Positions 1 to 6,698 of a DNA stretch of 11,609 nucleotides are shown here, piece after piece. The translations under genes and the position numbers were made by a program. A model generated the notes under the pieces. The model did not search any database, was not told the origin of the DNA, and saw nothing but the letters and a program-made list of their open reading frames with translations. The DNA comes from JBFJWU01 sp041623475 [NCBI: bacterium] (GTDB taxonomy: Bacteria > J088), in the NCBI GenBank assembly GCA_041623475.1, contig JBFJWU010000074.1:1-11609 (forward strand). Reading direction: 5' to 3'. Within the stretch, counting starts at the first letter, position 1; the number at the start of each line of letters is the position of its first letter.

Positions 1-61
1 GCGAGGACGGCTGTGCGAGGACAGCGCCGCAAATTGCCTGAAGCCGACCACCGTAGAAGGT
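1..61. repeat. Partial copy (right arm) of a palindromic repeat element
   Basis: This stretch aligns with 127-186 at roughly 80% identity by eye, including the 13-base block GCGAGGACGGCTG and the 17-base block GCGAGGACAGCGCCGCA. It is the right arm of a palindromic unit whose left arm and apex would lie to the left of the window. The shift between copies is about 126 bp. Within the arm, the octamer GCGAGGAC itself occurs twice, 13 bp apart. It has no protein-coding character that I trust. Whether more copies follow to the left cannot be seen. Confidence 0.75.
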
Positions 62-186
62 GTGCAGATTTGCGTGAGATGTGGTGATGCCCGCAGCAAA
101 GACGCCGCAGACATAGCAGCGCTATGGCGAGGACGGCTGCGCGAGGACAGCGCCGCAGATTGCGTAAAGCTGCACACCGGAAAGGT
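59..186. repeat. Long imperfect palindrome (REP/BIME-like extragenic element)
   Basis: The element folds on itself around position 119. The outer arms GGTGTGCAG (59-67) and CTGCACACC (170-178) are perfectly complementary. The apex is a perfect 6-bp hairpin with a 3-base loop, CATAGC-AGC-GCTATG (112-126). Between them the arms match at a little over half of positions, so the full structure is a roughly 120-nt hairpin with internal mismatches. The element ends where the imuB stop codon lies (186-188). Candidates are a REP/BIME-type extragenic palindrome or a small non-autonomous element. As RNA it could also stabilise or end the imuB message, but no T-run terminator is visible. A minus-strand reading frame runs from an ATG at 114 off the left edge; I take this as a by-product of the repeat. 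Confidence 0.75.
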
Positions 187-1655
187 TATTCGACGCGGCC
201 CTGGCGTACCCACCGCCTCCGCACCCGGTCAAAGTACAGCCAGTCAATCCCGCCCCCGGACCGGGCGACGAACTGATATTCGCGACGCACCAGTTGCTGC
301 CACCAGCCACCGCTCAGCAGGTAAGACCCCAGCCGTGCTGGCCAATGACGCTCATCGACTGCAGCTGGTGCACATAGTGGCGGTTGCTGCAGTCGTTGTG
401 GCCTTGCCAGGACACGGCGAACCAGCGACGGCTGCTGGACAACCTGGGCTCGTGGTGGGTTGAGTTCTGAAAACGGTTCCCAGGTAACTCGGGCCTCGGG
501 CAGGTGCCCTGGCCGCAGGCGCGGCTGCAGCACCGCCTCGGCACCAAATTCTGCCCGCACCCGTGCCATGGCCCGCTGGGCCGCGTCCTGGTCCCGCTGC
601 TTGTGCCGTTCCAACAGGTCCCGGTTCCGGGGCGAAACGGGTTCGCTGTCGGCGGTCATGGTCAGTTCGACAATACCGCTGCGTACAGGAATCGATGCCA
701 GCCGCAGGCGGATCAGGTCCAGCAACGTCCGCCGGCACCACGTGGGCACCGCCGGCTGGATTGTGTCCTGGACACGCTGGCCATCCTCCAGGACAAATAC
801 CAGGTGCAATCGGCAAACCAGTTCCTGCTGTGCTTCCAGTTCCGTAATAATGTTGTGCAGCAGGCGTTTGATCAGGAATAACAATCGTTCCTGGTTGGTT
901 TCGGCATCATCCAGGTATTGACGGCGGCGGGCGGGCACAGGCAACACTTGCCCCCGTAACGGCCGCCGGATTTCCCCCCGCGCCTCGCGATAGATCTGCC
1001 AGACCTGGTCACCGTAACGGTCGCGTACGCCCGTTGCCGGCAACCGCACCAGATCCCCGATCGTACTAACCGCCAGATGTTCCAGTTGCTGCAGGACCCG
1101 GGCCGGTATCGGCAGGCGCCGCAGCTGGACATTGTTGCAGGCCATGCGCTCCTGCTTGTTACTGGCCAGGACCGTTACCCTTCGACGGGTCCGCGCCACA
1201 GCCCAGGTGCCGAAGCGCGAAAATCCGACCACCGGCACAGCCCGCAGGCCATGGGCCTGCAAGTCACGTTGCAGCTGAGTCGCCCACGTCTTCAATGAAT
1301 CATACAGATTGCCCAGTCCGGACGCGTCCAGCCAGAAAATGCCCGGCTCGTCGGGACTGGGTTCGACCACCGGACTATAGCGGCTCAGCCTGCGATGAAT
1401 GTCAAGGACCGCTGTGTCAATTTCCGGCTGCCCAACGGTTTCGGCACACAGATCCGGGTCCAGCGACAACCCGGCAGCATATTTCATCCCCGGCAGGATA
1501 CTGGCGGACCGAGCCCGTTCGTTGACCCACAGTATTGGGCTTTGGGGTTTATCCTGGGCGACGACCGCGACCGGTCGGCCGCACCATTCGGGGCGCCGGC
1601 GCAACAGCAACTGCAAAGGCAGTGCCGGAATATCAATGCAGGCCGTCCGGTCCAC
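186..1655 (-). CDS. imuB: ImuB, catalytically inactive Y-family polymerase homologue
   Basis: ImuB is the hub of the SOS-induced mutasome: in characterised systems it bridges the beta clamp, ImuA and the error-prone polymerase DnaE2 during translesion synthesis. The 489-residue product has a Y-family palm at its N-terminus (CIDIPALPLQLLL, 6-18), a helix-hairpin-helix region near 185-214, a little-finger region to about 335, and the conserved ImuB tail with SGGWW (448-452) and REYQFVARSGG (458-468). The first catalytic Asp is kept (D8), but the Asp-Glu pair of active Y polymerases reads LDASG (D110, A111), so no activity is expected. I chose GTG at 1655, preceded by GAGAG with four bases spacing, because family alignment begins here. 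An upstream ATG at 1763 would overlap imuA by 131 bp and add 36 unrelated residues. The gene overlaps imuA by 23 bp, implying coupled translation. Confidence 0.92.
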   Translation of the reverse strand: MDRTACIDIPALPLQLLLRRRPEWCGRPVAVVAQDKPQSPILWVNERARSASILPGMKYAAGLSLDPDLCAETVGQPEIDTAVLDIHRRLSRYSPVVEPSPDEPGIFWLDASGLGNLYDSLKTWATQLQRDLQAHGLRAVPVVGFSRFGTWAVARTRRRVTVLASNKQERMACNNVQLRRLPIPARVLQQLEHLAVSTIGDLVRLPATGVRDRYGDQVWQIYREARGEIRRPLRGQVLPVPARRRQYLDDAETNQERLLFLIKRLLHNIITELEAQQELVCRLHLVFVLEDGQRVQDTIQPAVPTWCRRTLLDLIRLRLASIPVRSGIVELTMTADSEPVSPRNRDLLERHKQRDQDAAQRAMARVRAEFGAEAVLQPRLRPGHLPEARVTWEPFSELNPPRAQVVQQPSLVRRVLARPQRLQQPPLCAPAAVDERHWPARLGSYLLSGGWWQQLVRREYQFVARSGGGIDWLYFDRVRRRWVRQGRVE

Positions 1656-2340
1656 AATACTCTCGCTGCACCACCCATCCCGGTCCGTGCTGTTTGTCCT
1701 TGACGATTTCAATTTCGACCCGGAAGCGACTGTCCCCCAGGCGCTCGCAACGAACCTGTCCACGCAGTGACACCATAGAGCCCAGCGATGGATGGTTACG
1801 GGCCTTGCGGGTCAGGCACAGCAGGGCAGAATCATGGGCACGGGCCAGTTGCAGCAGGCGACCCTGCAGGGGCGTCGGCAGAATGGCGCTGGCACCCAGA
1901 TCGACAATAACCAGGCCAAAAGCGCCGGACCTCAGCAATTTGTCGGCAACTCGACCTGCGGCCTGCGCACCATCCACCCGAACCATAGCCAGTGCACCCA
2001 GGTCCACACCGCTTTCGACCGCGTCCGGTGCAAAAAATGTATCTGGCATCGCGCTGATCCAGGCCACAAATTCACCTTCGGCCTGGGCATCAACGACCAG
2101 TTGCGTGGCACCGCTCAGCAAACCATCACCGTCAGTAGAAGACAGCTCGCATAAACGCCCAGCCAGGGCTTGCCGGTCCCAGCGCCGCTGGCCAGGTGCA
2201 TCAGGAAGATATCCGGGAACACCGGCGTGAGGACTGAGGCGCTGTGGGTGTGGCATTCCGGCGCGCAACAATCGTACAGTCGCCCGGGCCTGCGAGGGGA
2301 ATGCAGCCTGTTGTTGGATCACGGCTTCCGGACGGGCCAT
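1633..2340 (-). CDS. imuA: ImuA, RecA-like SOS mutagenesis accessory protein
   Basis: ImuA is a diverged RecA/SulA-related protein that works with ImuB and DnaE2 in damage-induced mutagenesis. The product is 235 residues. A Walker B-like strand is visible (GLVIVDLG, 142-149). The region where RecA has its P-loop (about 67-82, TDGDGLLSGATQ) lacks the GKT signature, so ATP binding is doubtful. That is common in ImuA proteins. The assignment rests mainly on position between lexA and imuB plus this RecA-like core. The start ATG (2340-2338) shares one base with the lexA stop in the sequence TGATG, the typical arrangement for termination-reinitiation coupling. Its 3' end overlaps imuB by 23 bp. Expression should follow the lexA promoter upstream. 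Confidence 0.85.
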   Translation of the reverse strand: MARPEAVIQQQAAFPSQARATVRLLRAGMPHPQRLSPHAGVPGYLPDAPGQRRWDRQALAGRLCELSSTDGDGLLSGATQLVVDAQAEGEFVAWISAMPDTFFAPDAVESGVDLGALAMVRVDGAQAAGRVADKLLRSGAFGLVIVDLGASAILPTPLQGRLLQLARAHDSALLCLTRKARNHPSLGSMVSLRGQVRCERLGDSRFRVEIEIVKDKQHGPGWVVQREYCGPDGLH

Positions 2341-2945
2341 CAGTCCAGCCTCCGCCGAACTTCGACAACCCGGCCGAGGATCTCGAAACGTTCACCATTG
2401 GCCACAGGGACAATCGGCGCATACTGGTCGTTTTCCGGATGCAGCTCAACTCGACCGCCCACTTCACGATAGGTCTTGACCGTGGCCTCGTCACCGACAA
2501 TGGCAACAACGATGTCCCCTGGACGGGCACTGGGCTGGCGTCGGACCAGGACGGTGTCGCCGGGCAGGATACCGGCGTTCAACATACTTTCGCCGCGGAC
2601 CCGCAGGGCAAACATACCATCGGCACGGTCGGCTTCGATCGGCAGGTAACCATCAGGGTATTCAATGGCGGTGGTCAACTGGCCGGCCTGGACCTGACCC
2701 AGCATCGGCACCAGTGTCGATGCCACCGGCTGGTCAGGCAGGCGATATCCCCGGGCCTGGCCATCGTTTTTGACCAGTTTGCCCTCGGCCACCAGGGCCT
2801 CCAGATGCTGCCGGGCAGACTGGACCGCCCTGAAACCGAACGCATCCTGGACCTCGCGCGTGGTGGGCGGGATCCCTTGCAGGATTCGCTGCCGGACAAA
2901 CTCAAAAACCCGCCTGCGGGTCTGACCTGGGCGACTGTAAGCCAT
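2340..2945 (-). CDS. lexA: LexA SOS repressor (S24 self-cleaving)
   Basis: LexA represses SOS genes and is inactivated when RecA filaments stimulate self-cleavage. This 201-residue protein has the N-terminal winged helix (about 1-70, with PPTTREVQDAFGF) and the C-terminal S24 peptidase domain. The cleavage site is Ala87-Gly88 in GQVQAG, the nucleophile is Ser120 in RGESML, and the general base is Lys157 in EATVKTY, nearly the same positions as in E. coli LexA. The recognition helix (AVQSARQHLEAL, 40-51) differs from the RSPNAAEEHLKAL of E. coli, fitting a different operator. Co-location with imuA and imuB is typical of the LexA paralogues called LexA2 in pseudomonads and xanthomonads; whether the genome has a second lexA cannot be seen. 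It should repress its own operon through the palindrome at 2961-2974. Confidence 0.95.
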   Translation of the reverse strand: MAYSRPGQTRRRVFEFVRQRILQGIPPTTREVQDAFGFRAVQSARQHLEALVAEGKLVKNDGQARGYRLPDQPVASTLVPMLGQVQAGQLTTAIEYPDGYLPIEADRADGMFALRVRGESMLNAGILPGDTVLVRRQPSARPGDIVVAIVGDEATVKTYREVGGRVELHPENDQYAPIVPVANGERFEILGRVVEVRRRLD

Positions 2946-2953
2946 GGTTCAGC

Positions 2954-2982
2954 ATGAAAACAGACAAATGTCTGCTTGTCAA
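2954..2982 (-). promoter_or_regulatory. lexA-imuA-imuB promoter
   Basis: On the minus strand a perfect -35 box TTGACA (2982-2977) is followed after 17 bp by TTTCAT (2959-2954), which matches four of six positions of the -10 consensus. Transcription would then begin near 2947, one or two bases before the lexA ATG at 2945. No Shine-Dalgarno sequence is visible before that ATG. The lexA message is therefore predicted to be leaderless or nearly so. The operator at 2961-2974 lies wholly inside the spacer. Confidence 0.7.
2961..2974. promoter_or_regulatory. Probable LexA operator, CAGACA-N2-TGTCTG
   Basis: The 14-bp sequence CAGACAAATGTCTG has perfect 6-bp arms around a two-base centre. It lies between the -35 and -10 boxes of the lexA promoter, so bound repressor would block RNA polymerase. 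It differs from the enterobacterial CTGT-N8-ACAG box, in keeping with the changed recognition helix of this LexA. Assignment to LexA is inferred from autoregulation being the rule for lexA genes. I saw no second copy of this box in the window. Confidence 0.7.
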
Positions 2983-3073
2983 ATCAAAAGACCCCGTCCC
3001 CGGGAATGCCTGTTTTGGGGCGACATTCCGGTCCGTCGATAGTGGCCTGGTTGTTGATGCCCGACCGGGGCAA

Positions 3074-3937
3074 TCAGGACGACGCGGTATCGCCCAGTGT
3101 ATATCCGCAGACGCGACAGAAGCGCGCATCCGATGCAATGATGACTGTTGAACAATCAGGACAGCGTCGTTCGGCCTCTGCCGTATTACGCAGGTATGAC
3201 AGTTCCGATGTCACAATCCCGGTCGGCACAGCAATGATCGCATATCCCATAATCATCACTACTGAAGCGCAGAACTGCCCCAGTGGTGTCTGCGGCGCGA
3301 TATCGCCATAGCCAACCGTGGTCAGCGTCACAATCGCCCAATAGATGCTACTGGGAATGCTGGTGTAACCGTGCTCCGGCCCCTCAATCACATACATCAA
3401 TGAACCGATGACAATCACCAGCGTCAGGACGGCATAGATAAACACGCCGATTTTTCGCCGACTGGCCCGCAACGCCTGCATCAGCAGGTTCGCCTCTTTC
3501 ATATACAGCGTCAGCTTGAGGATACGGAAGATCCGCAGCAACCTCAGCACACGGACAATCATCAGGTAATGCCCCTTGGGCAACAGCAGCCCCAGGAACG
3601 TCGGCAGGACGGACAGCAGGTCAATAATGCCAAAGAAGCTGAGCGCGTATCGCAGCGGACGTTTGACGCACAGCAACCGGACAATGTATTCGATGCTGAA
3701 CAGAATGGTAAAGCCCCATTCCACGACAATCAGGGCCGTGCCATAGGCCTCGCGAAAAGAAGCCATGCTTTCCAGCACCACAGCCAGGACACTGCCCAGG
3801 ATCGCAAAAATCAATACCAGGTCAAATGCCCGTCCCAGGCCAGGTTCGGACTCAAAAATAACGTGGTACAACGCCTGCCGAATCTTGCCCTCGGCTGGCT
3901 GGAAATAGGTTTTCTGGGGCTGGATCTGCATGTTCAT
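3074..3937 (-). CDS. Voltage-gated potassium channel with C-terminal zinc ribbon
   Basis: This 287-residue inner-membrane protein has the six-helix Kv layout: S1 about 37-56, S2 70-89, S3 98-116, S4 125-142, S5 164-183, pore loop, S6 219-240. The selectivity filter is TTVGYGD (206-212), diagnostic for K+. S4 carries basic residues at exactly every third position (R129, R132, R135, R138, K141), so voltage sensing should be intact. After S6 the cytoplasmic tail ends in a zinc ribbon with CPDC (259-262) and CRVC (274-277). No RCK or cyclic-nucleotide domain is present. The ATG at 3937 follows AGGGA at suitable spacing. The gene stands alone, divergent from the histidine kinase at 4154 and upstream of lexA in the same direction with a 128-bp gap. 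Its physiological role, probably membrane-potential or K+ control, is not shown by context. Confidence 0.93.
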   Translation of the reverse strand: MNMQIQPQKTYFQPAEGKIRQALYHVIFESEPGLGRAFDLVLIFAILGSVLAVVLESMASFREAYGTALIVVEWGFTILFSIEYIVRLLCVKRPLRYALSFFGIIDLLSVLPTFLGLLLPKGHYLMIVRVLRLLRIFRILKLTLYMKEANLLMQALRASRRKIGVFIYAVLTLVIVIGSLMYVIEGPEHGYTSIPSSIYWAIVTLTTVGYGDIAPQTPLGQFCASVVMIMGYAIIAVPTGIVTSELSYLRNTAEAERRCPDCSTVIIASDARFCRVCGYTLGDTASS

Positions 3938-4104
3938 GACATCCCTGTGCGGTATGGACCATTATTATTCCAGAGTAACCCCGCCAGGCCAGTGACCGGG
4001 TCAATGCCTGAATTCATGGATCAGCAGGCAACTGATTTCGCCATTGGCGATTATTGAACCGATTTTGGGTAGTATATGCGTGTGCCTTGGGGGGGCACCA
4101 TTAA

Positions 4105-4133
4105 TTGGAACTTTCGATGCGACCCCTGATATT
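4105..4133 (+). promoter_or_regulatory. Possible promoter of the histidine kinase gene
   Basis: TTGGAA (4105-4110) and GATATT (4128-4133) are separated by 17 bp and each matches four of six consensus bases. Transcription would start near 4140, giving a leader of about 14 nt that contains the GAGG ribosome-binding site (4144-4147). The rest of the 216-bp divergent spacer (3938-4153) holds only a small GC-rich stem, GTGCC/GGCAC around 4082-4098, and no promoter for the potassium channel that I can defend. Confidence 0.35.
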
Positions 4134-4153
4134 AATTACATTCGAGGCCCCGC

Positions 4154-5941
4154 GTGCCGCAAGGAACTGACATTCTTAGAGACCTCAGGCTTCTAAGGCT
4201 TGGGGCCATCGCAATAGCTGCCCTTGCATTCTGGCTGCTTTTCGGAGCCGTCAATAAAATCAATTCAGCCATCGAGCAGAACACCGTTGAACGGGAACGT
4301 CAACTACTGTTGACAGAACTGGTCAGTGCCGTCGAACTGCTGGACGAGAAGACGGCCGAGGCTGTTCGCCTGGCTGCGTCTACCGGTGAACAGAAATACC
4401 GCGACACCTATCAGAACTCAATCCGCAAGCTTGACCGATCCCTGGACATGCTGGCGACAGCCCTGGAAACAGATCGGCAGTCGCTGCGACTGGACAAACC
4501 ACAACACGACCGCCTGCGAAAACTGGAAAACCGTGTGTTTGAATTGATTGCTGACGGCGATTCTGATGCCGCGCGGCAACTGGCGTTTGGTGATGCCTAT
4601 ATTGAGCTGACCGACCAGTTTTCCGGTATCTATATTTCCTATGTTTCGGCGGTCCAGCAGCTCGCTGCCGATGCGGGCGAAGCATCGGCAGCCACGCTGC
4701 AACAGGCAATCCGTTCTGCCATCGGGCTGGTATTGCTGTTTATTGTCAGCCTCGTCGGCGGACTGGCCATCGTGTCCCGGCAGAACCGCAAAATCAGGGA
4801 GTCACGCCAGGAGATACTTCGACGTGAACAATTACAGGCGTTGTATCTGGAAACCATTCCCGTCGCAATTATTATTGCCTCGGAAAAACGTGAAATCATT
4901 TTTGAGAATTATGTTGCCCGGGAGATGTTTTCAAACCGGACAGCCGAATATATTGCGACGACGTCCGAATCCAGCAGGGGTATTTTTGCAAACAGCAATG
5001 AAGATGGCGAACCCGAACCTGTCGACCTGATTGCCGAGGCACTGCAGAAGGGAACCATAGGGCACGACAATTTGTTTTTTTACCGCGGCGACTGGCCGGA
5101 ACCCATCTATGCCCAATGCATTGGCAAGGTTGCGGAACCGACAGACACAGGTGACCGATCAATCATTCTGGCAATCAGCGACATCACGTCCCAGATCCGC
5201 ATTGCCGAACGTCTGCGACACGTTCTGGAGGAATCGGAATTGAACCGTCAAAGCAAGGAACGGTTTTTCGCGGCACTGACGCATGACCTCAAAACGCCGC
5301 TGACGGCAATTATCGGCAACGCCGGCATGCTGGAATTTGATGCCTCGAATTCTGAGCTGCCTGACTTCGTCGACTATGGCAAGACGATCAAGCGGTCCGG
5401 GGAACGGTTGTTGAAGCTGATCGAGGAAATCATGGAAGTCAGCCGTGCCCAGTCGGGGCGACTGGAACTGGATATTGCCGAACTCGACCTCCCATCGTTC
5501 CTGTCGGAACTGGTCTCCCAGCTGGAGGCCGTGACCTCGATCAACAACAATCAATTGTCCGTCGATGTCGACGACGACGTTGGCTCGATCCATACTGATG
5601 AACATCGATTGCACCAGATCCTGTCCAACCTGGTCTCGAACGCTGCCAAGTTCACATCGGATGGCACCATCACGATCAAGGCCGCGAATGTCGAAAGCGG
5701 CATTCGCATCGCTGTCAGGGATACCGGCATCGGCATGACCAGTGAAGAGCTGGAACGGGCCTTTGAAGCCTATACCCAGGCGTCCAGCTCAACGGCCCGG
5801 AAGTTTGGCGGCACTGGCCTGGGCCTGACCATCTGCCGTGAACTGACAGGCAAACTGGGCAGCGTCCTGCAAGCCACCAGCGCACCCGGTGAAGGGACCG
5901 AGTTTTATTTCGTCCTGAAGGACCTGCAGTCGCAGTCGTAA
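4154..5941 (+). CDS. Membrane-bound PAS sensor histidine kinase (orphan)
   Basis: This 595-residue kinase has TM1 at about 14-33 and TM2 at 188-207, enclosing an extracytoplasmic, mostly helical sensor region of about 150 residues that I cannot match to a named domain. A PAS-like domain follows (about 227-345, starting LETIPVAIIIASEKREIIFEN). Then comes the DHp domain with phospho-acceptor His377 in FFAALTHDLKTPL, and the ATPase domain with N box (HQILSNLVSNAAKF, 487-500), G1 DTGIGM (523-528) and G2 GGTGLGL (552-558). All catalytic motifs look intact. There is no receiver or Hpt domain. The start is GTG at 4154, with CGAGG six bases upstream. No response regulator gene is adjacent, so its partner is unknown. 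It is convergent with the cytochrome operon, 10 bp apart, which gives no evidence that it controls that operon. Confidence 0.93.
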   Translation: MPQGTDILRDLRLLRLGAIAIAALAFWLLFGAVNKINSAIEQNTVERERQLLLTELVSAVELLDEKTAEAVRLAASTGEQKYRDTYQNSIRKLDRSLDMLATALETDRQSLRLDKPQHDRLRKLENRVFELIADGDSDAARQLAFGDAYIELTDQFSGIYISYVSAVQQLAADAGEASAATLQQAIRSAIGLVLLFIVSLVGGLAIVSRQNRKIRESRQEILRREQLQALYLETIPVAIIIASEKREIIFENYVAREMFSNRTAEYIATTSESSRGIFANSNEDGEPEPVDLIAEALQKGTIGHDNLFFYRGDWPEPIYAQCIGKVAEPTDTGDRSIILAISDITSQIRIAERLRHVLEESELNRQSKERFFAALTHDLKTPLTAIIGNAGMLEFDASNSELPDFVDYGKTIKRSGERLLKLIEEIMEVSRAQSGRLELDIAELDLPSFLSELVSQLEAVTSINNNQLSVDVDDDVGSIHTDEHRLHQILSNLVSNAAKFTSDGTITIKAANVESGIRIAVRDTGIGMTSEELERAFEAYTQASSSTARKFGGTGLGLTICRELTGKLGSVLQATSAPGEGTEFYFVLKDLQSQS

Positions 5942-5945
5942 CCGG

Positions 5946-5961
5946 GCGGGCTCAGTCCCGC
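5946..5961. terminator. Weak hairpin between convergent genes
   Basis: GCGGG (5946-5950) and CCCGC (5957-5961) form a 5-bp GC stem with a 6-base loop right after the histidine kinase stop and overlapping the end of the convergent cytochrome gene. It could act from both directions, but neither strand has a following T-run, so it is only a possible terminator. Confidence 0.25.
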
Positions 5962-6698
5962 AGTGATTTGACGTAAAGGATCAGCGACTCCAACTCGCCG
6001 CCAACCACTTCATCACCCCACGCCGGCATACGTGGGGAACGACCGACAGCCGCACCACCTTCGGCAATAATCCGGCGCAGGTATGCATCGTCGATCTGGC
6101 TTTTGGTCAGGTTGAATGGTGGCGGATCCTTGATGAAATTAGACAGTTTCCCGTCTCCTTGGCCCGAGTATCCGTGACACAGGACGCAACGGGTCAGGAA
6201 TATTTCGCGGCCCTTTTTGTAGGTTGGCTTGTACGAATGTGATGCCTGCCGTACCAGCTCCAGGGCACGGGCGGTATCGGTTCGCAGCAGTTCAACAAAA
6301 TCGACGACCGATTCCAGTCCGATGCATGTTAATTCATCTGACCACGGTGGCATCCGGGGATCGACGCCAGACACACCGCCTCCTAAATAAACGACCTTGC
6401 GTATGTCCGCGCGGCTCTGCCCATGTTTAGGCTCAAGCAGGCTGGTCGACGGATAATCATCGACCCGGACTGGCACCGCCCCTTCGCCCATTCCCTTCGG
6501 GCCGTGGCACAGACTGCACTGGTCCAGATAAATCCGGGCACCGTATTCGACCGAAACCGGTACAGGATCGTTTGTGGTTTCGGGAACAGGATTGGTTTCG
6601 GCTGGCGGTTTGGCTCGAGATCCGCAGAACTCTGAACCGTTCGCGGACGACGCAGAGAAAAATATTATCGTACCGATGGCCGCCAGACCGAGCCTCAT
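5952..6698 (-). CDS. Periplasmic di-heme cytochrome c (tandem class I domains)
   Basis: This is a 248-residue exported electron carrier with an N-terminal signal sequence (about 1-20) followed by a Pro/Thr-rich linker. It has two cytochrome c domains. Domain 1 binds heme through CSLCH (61-65) with Met116 in RMPPW as the likely distal ligand. Domain 2 binds heme through CVLCH (171-175) with Met224 in RMPAW. The two domains resemble each other and probably arose by duplication. The ATG overlaps the stop of the cupredoxin gene as ATGA, implying coupled translation, and it is the last gene of a three-gene redox operon. It likely passes electrons between the membrane respiratory chain, the cupredoxin and the di-heme peroxidase, but direction and partners are inference. 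Cys25 and Cys125 are outside heme motifs; Cys25 is not in a convincing lipobox. Confidence 0.9.
   Translation of the reverse strand: MRLGLAAIGTIIFFSASSANGSEFCGSRAKPPAETNPVPETTNDPVPVSVEYGARIYLDQCSLCHGPKGMGEGAVPVRVDDYPSTSLLEPKHGQSRADIRKVVYLGGGVSGVDPRMPPWSDELTCIGLESVVDFVELLRTDTARALELVRQASHSYKPTYKKGREIFLTRCVLCHGYSGQGDGKLSNFIKDPPPFNLTKSQIDDAYLRRIIAEGGAAVGRSPRMPAWGDEVVGGELESLILYVKSLRD

Noticed and set aside
1-114. Minus-strand reading frame from an ATG at 114 running off the left edge, a possible dnaE2 start
   Set aside because: The frame lies entirely within the palindromic repeat, and its translation does not resemble the conserved DnaE2 N-terminus.
1-186. CRISPR array or integron attC sites
   Set aside because: Units are long diverged palindromes in direct succession, without short identical repeats and unique spacers, and no GTTRRRY core was seen.
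1656-1763. 36-residue N-terminal extension of ImuB from an ATG at 1763
   Set aside because: It lies inside imuA, has no family similarity, and a GTG with a plausible ribosome site occurs where ImuB homology starts.
2244-2957. Plus-strand open frame of 237 codons opposite lexA and imuA
   Set aside because: It is antisense to two well-supported genes with conserved motifs and has no recognisable domain; high GC makes such frames common.
3003-3029. Hairpin GGAATG/CATTCC as terminator of the channel gene
   Set aside because: The loop is 15 bases with only a partial inner stem, and the nearest T-run on the minus strand is a dozen or more bases away.
3569-4057. Plus-strand open frame across the channel N-terminus and the divergent spacer
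   Set aside because: Most of it is antisense to the channel, its composition is Gln-rich and random-looking, and no ribosome site precedes it.
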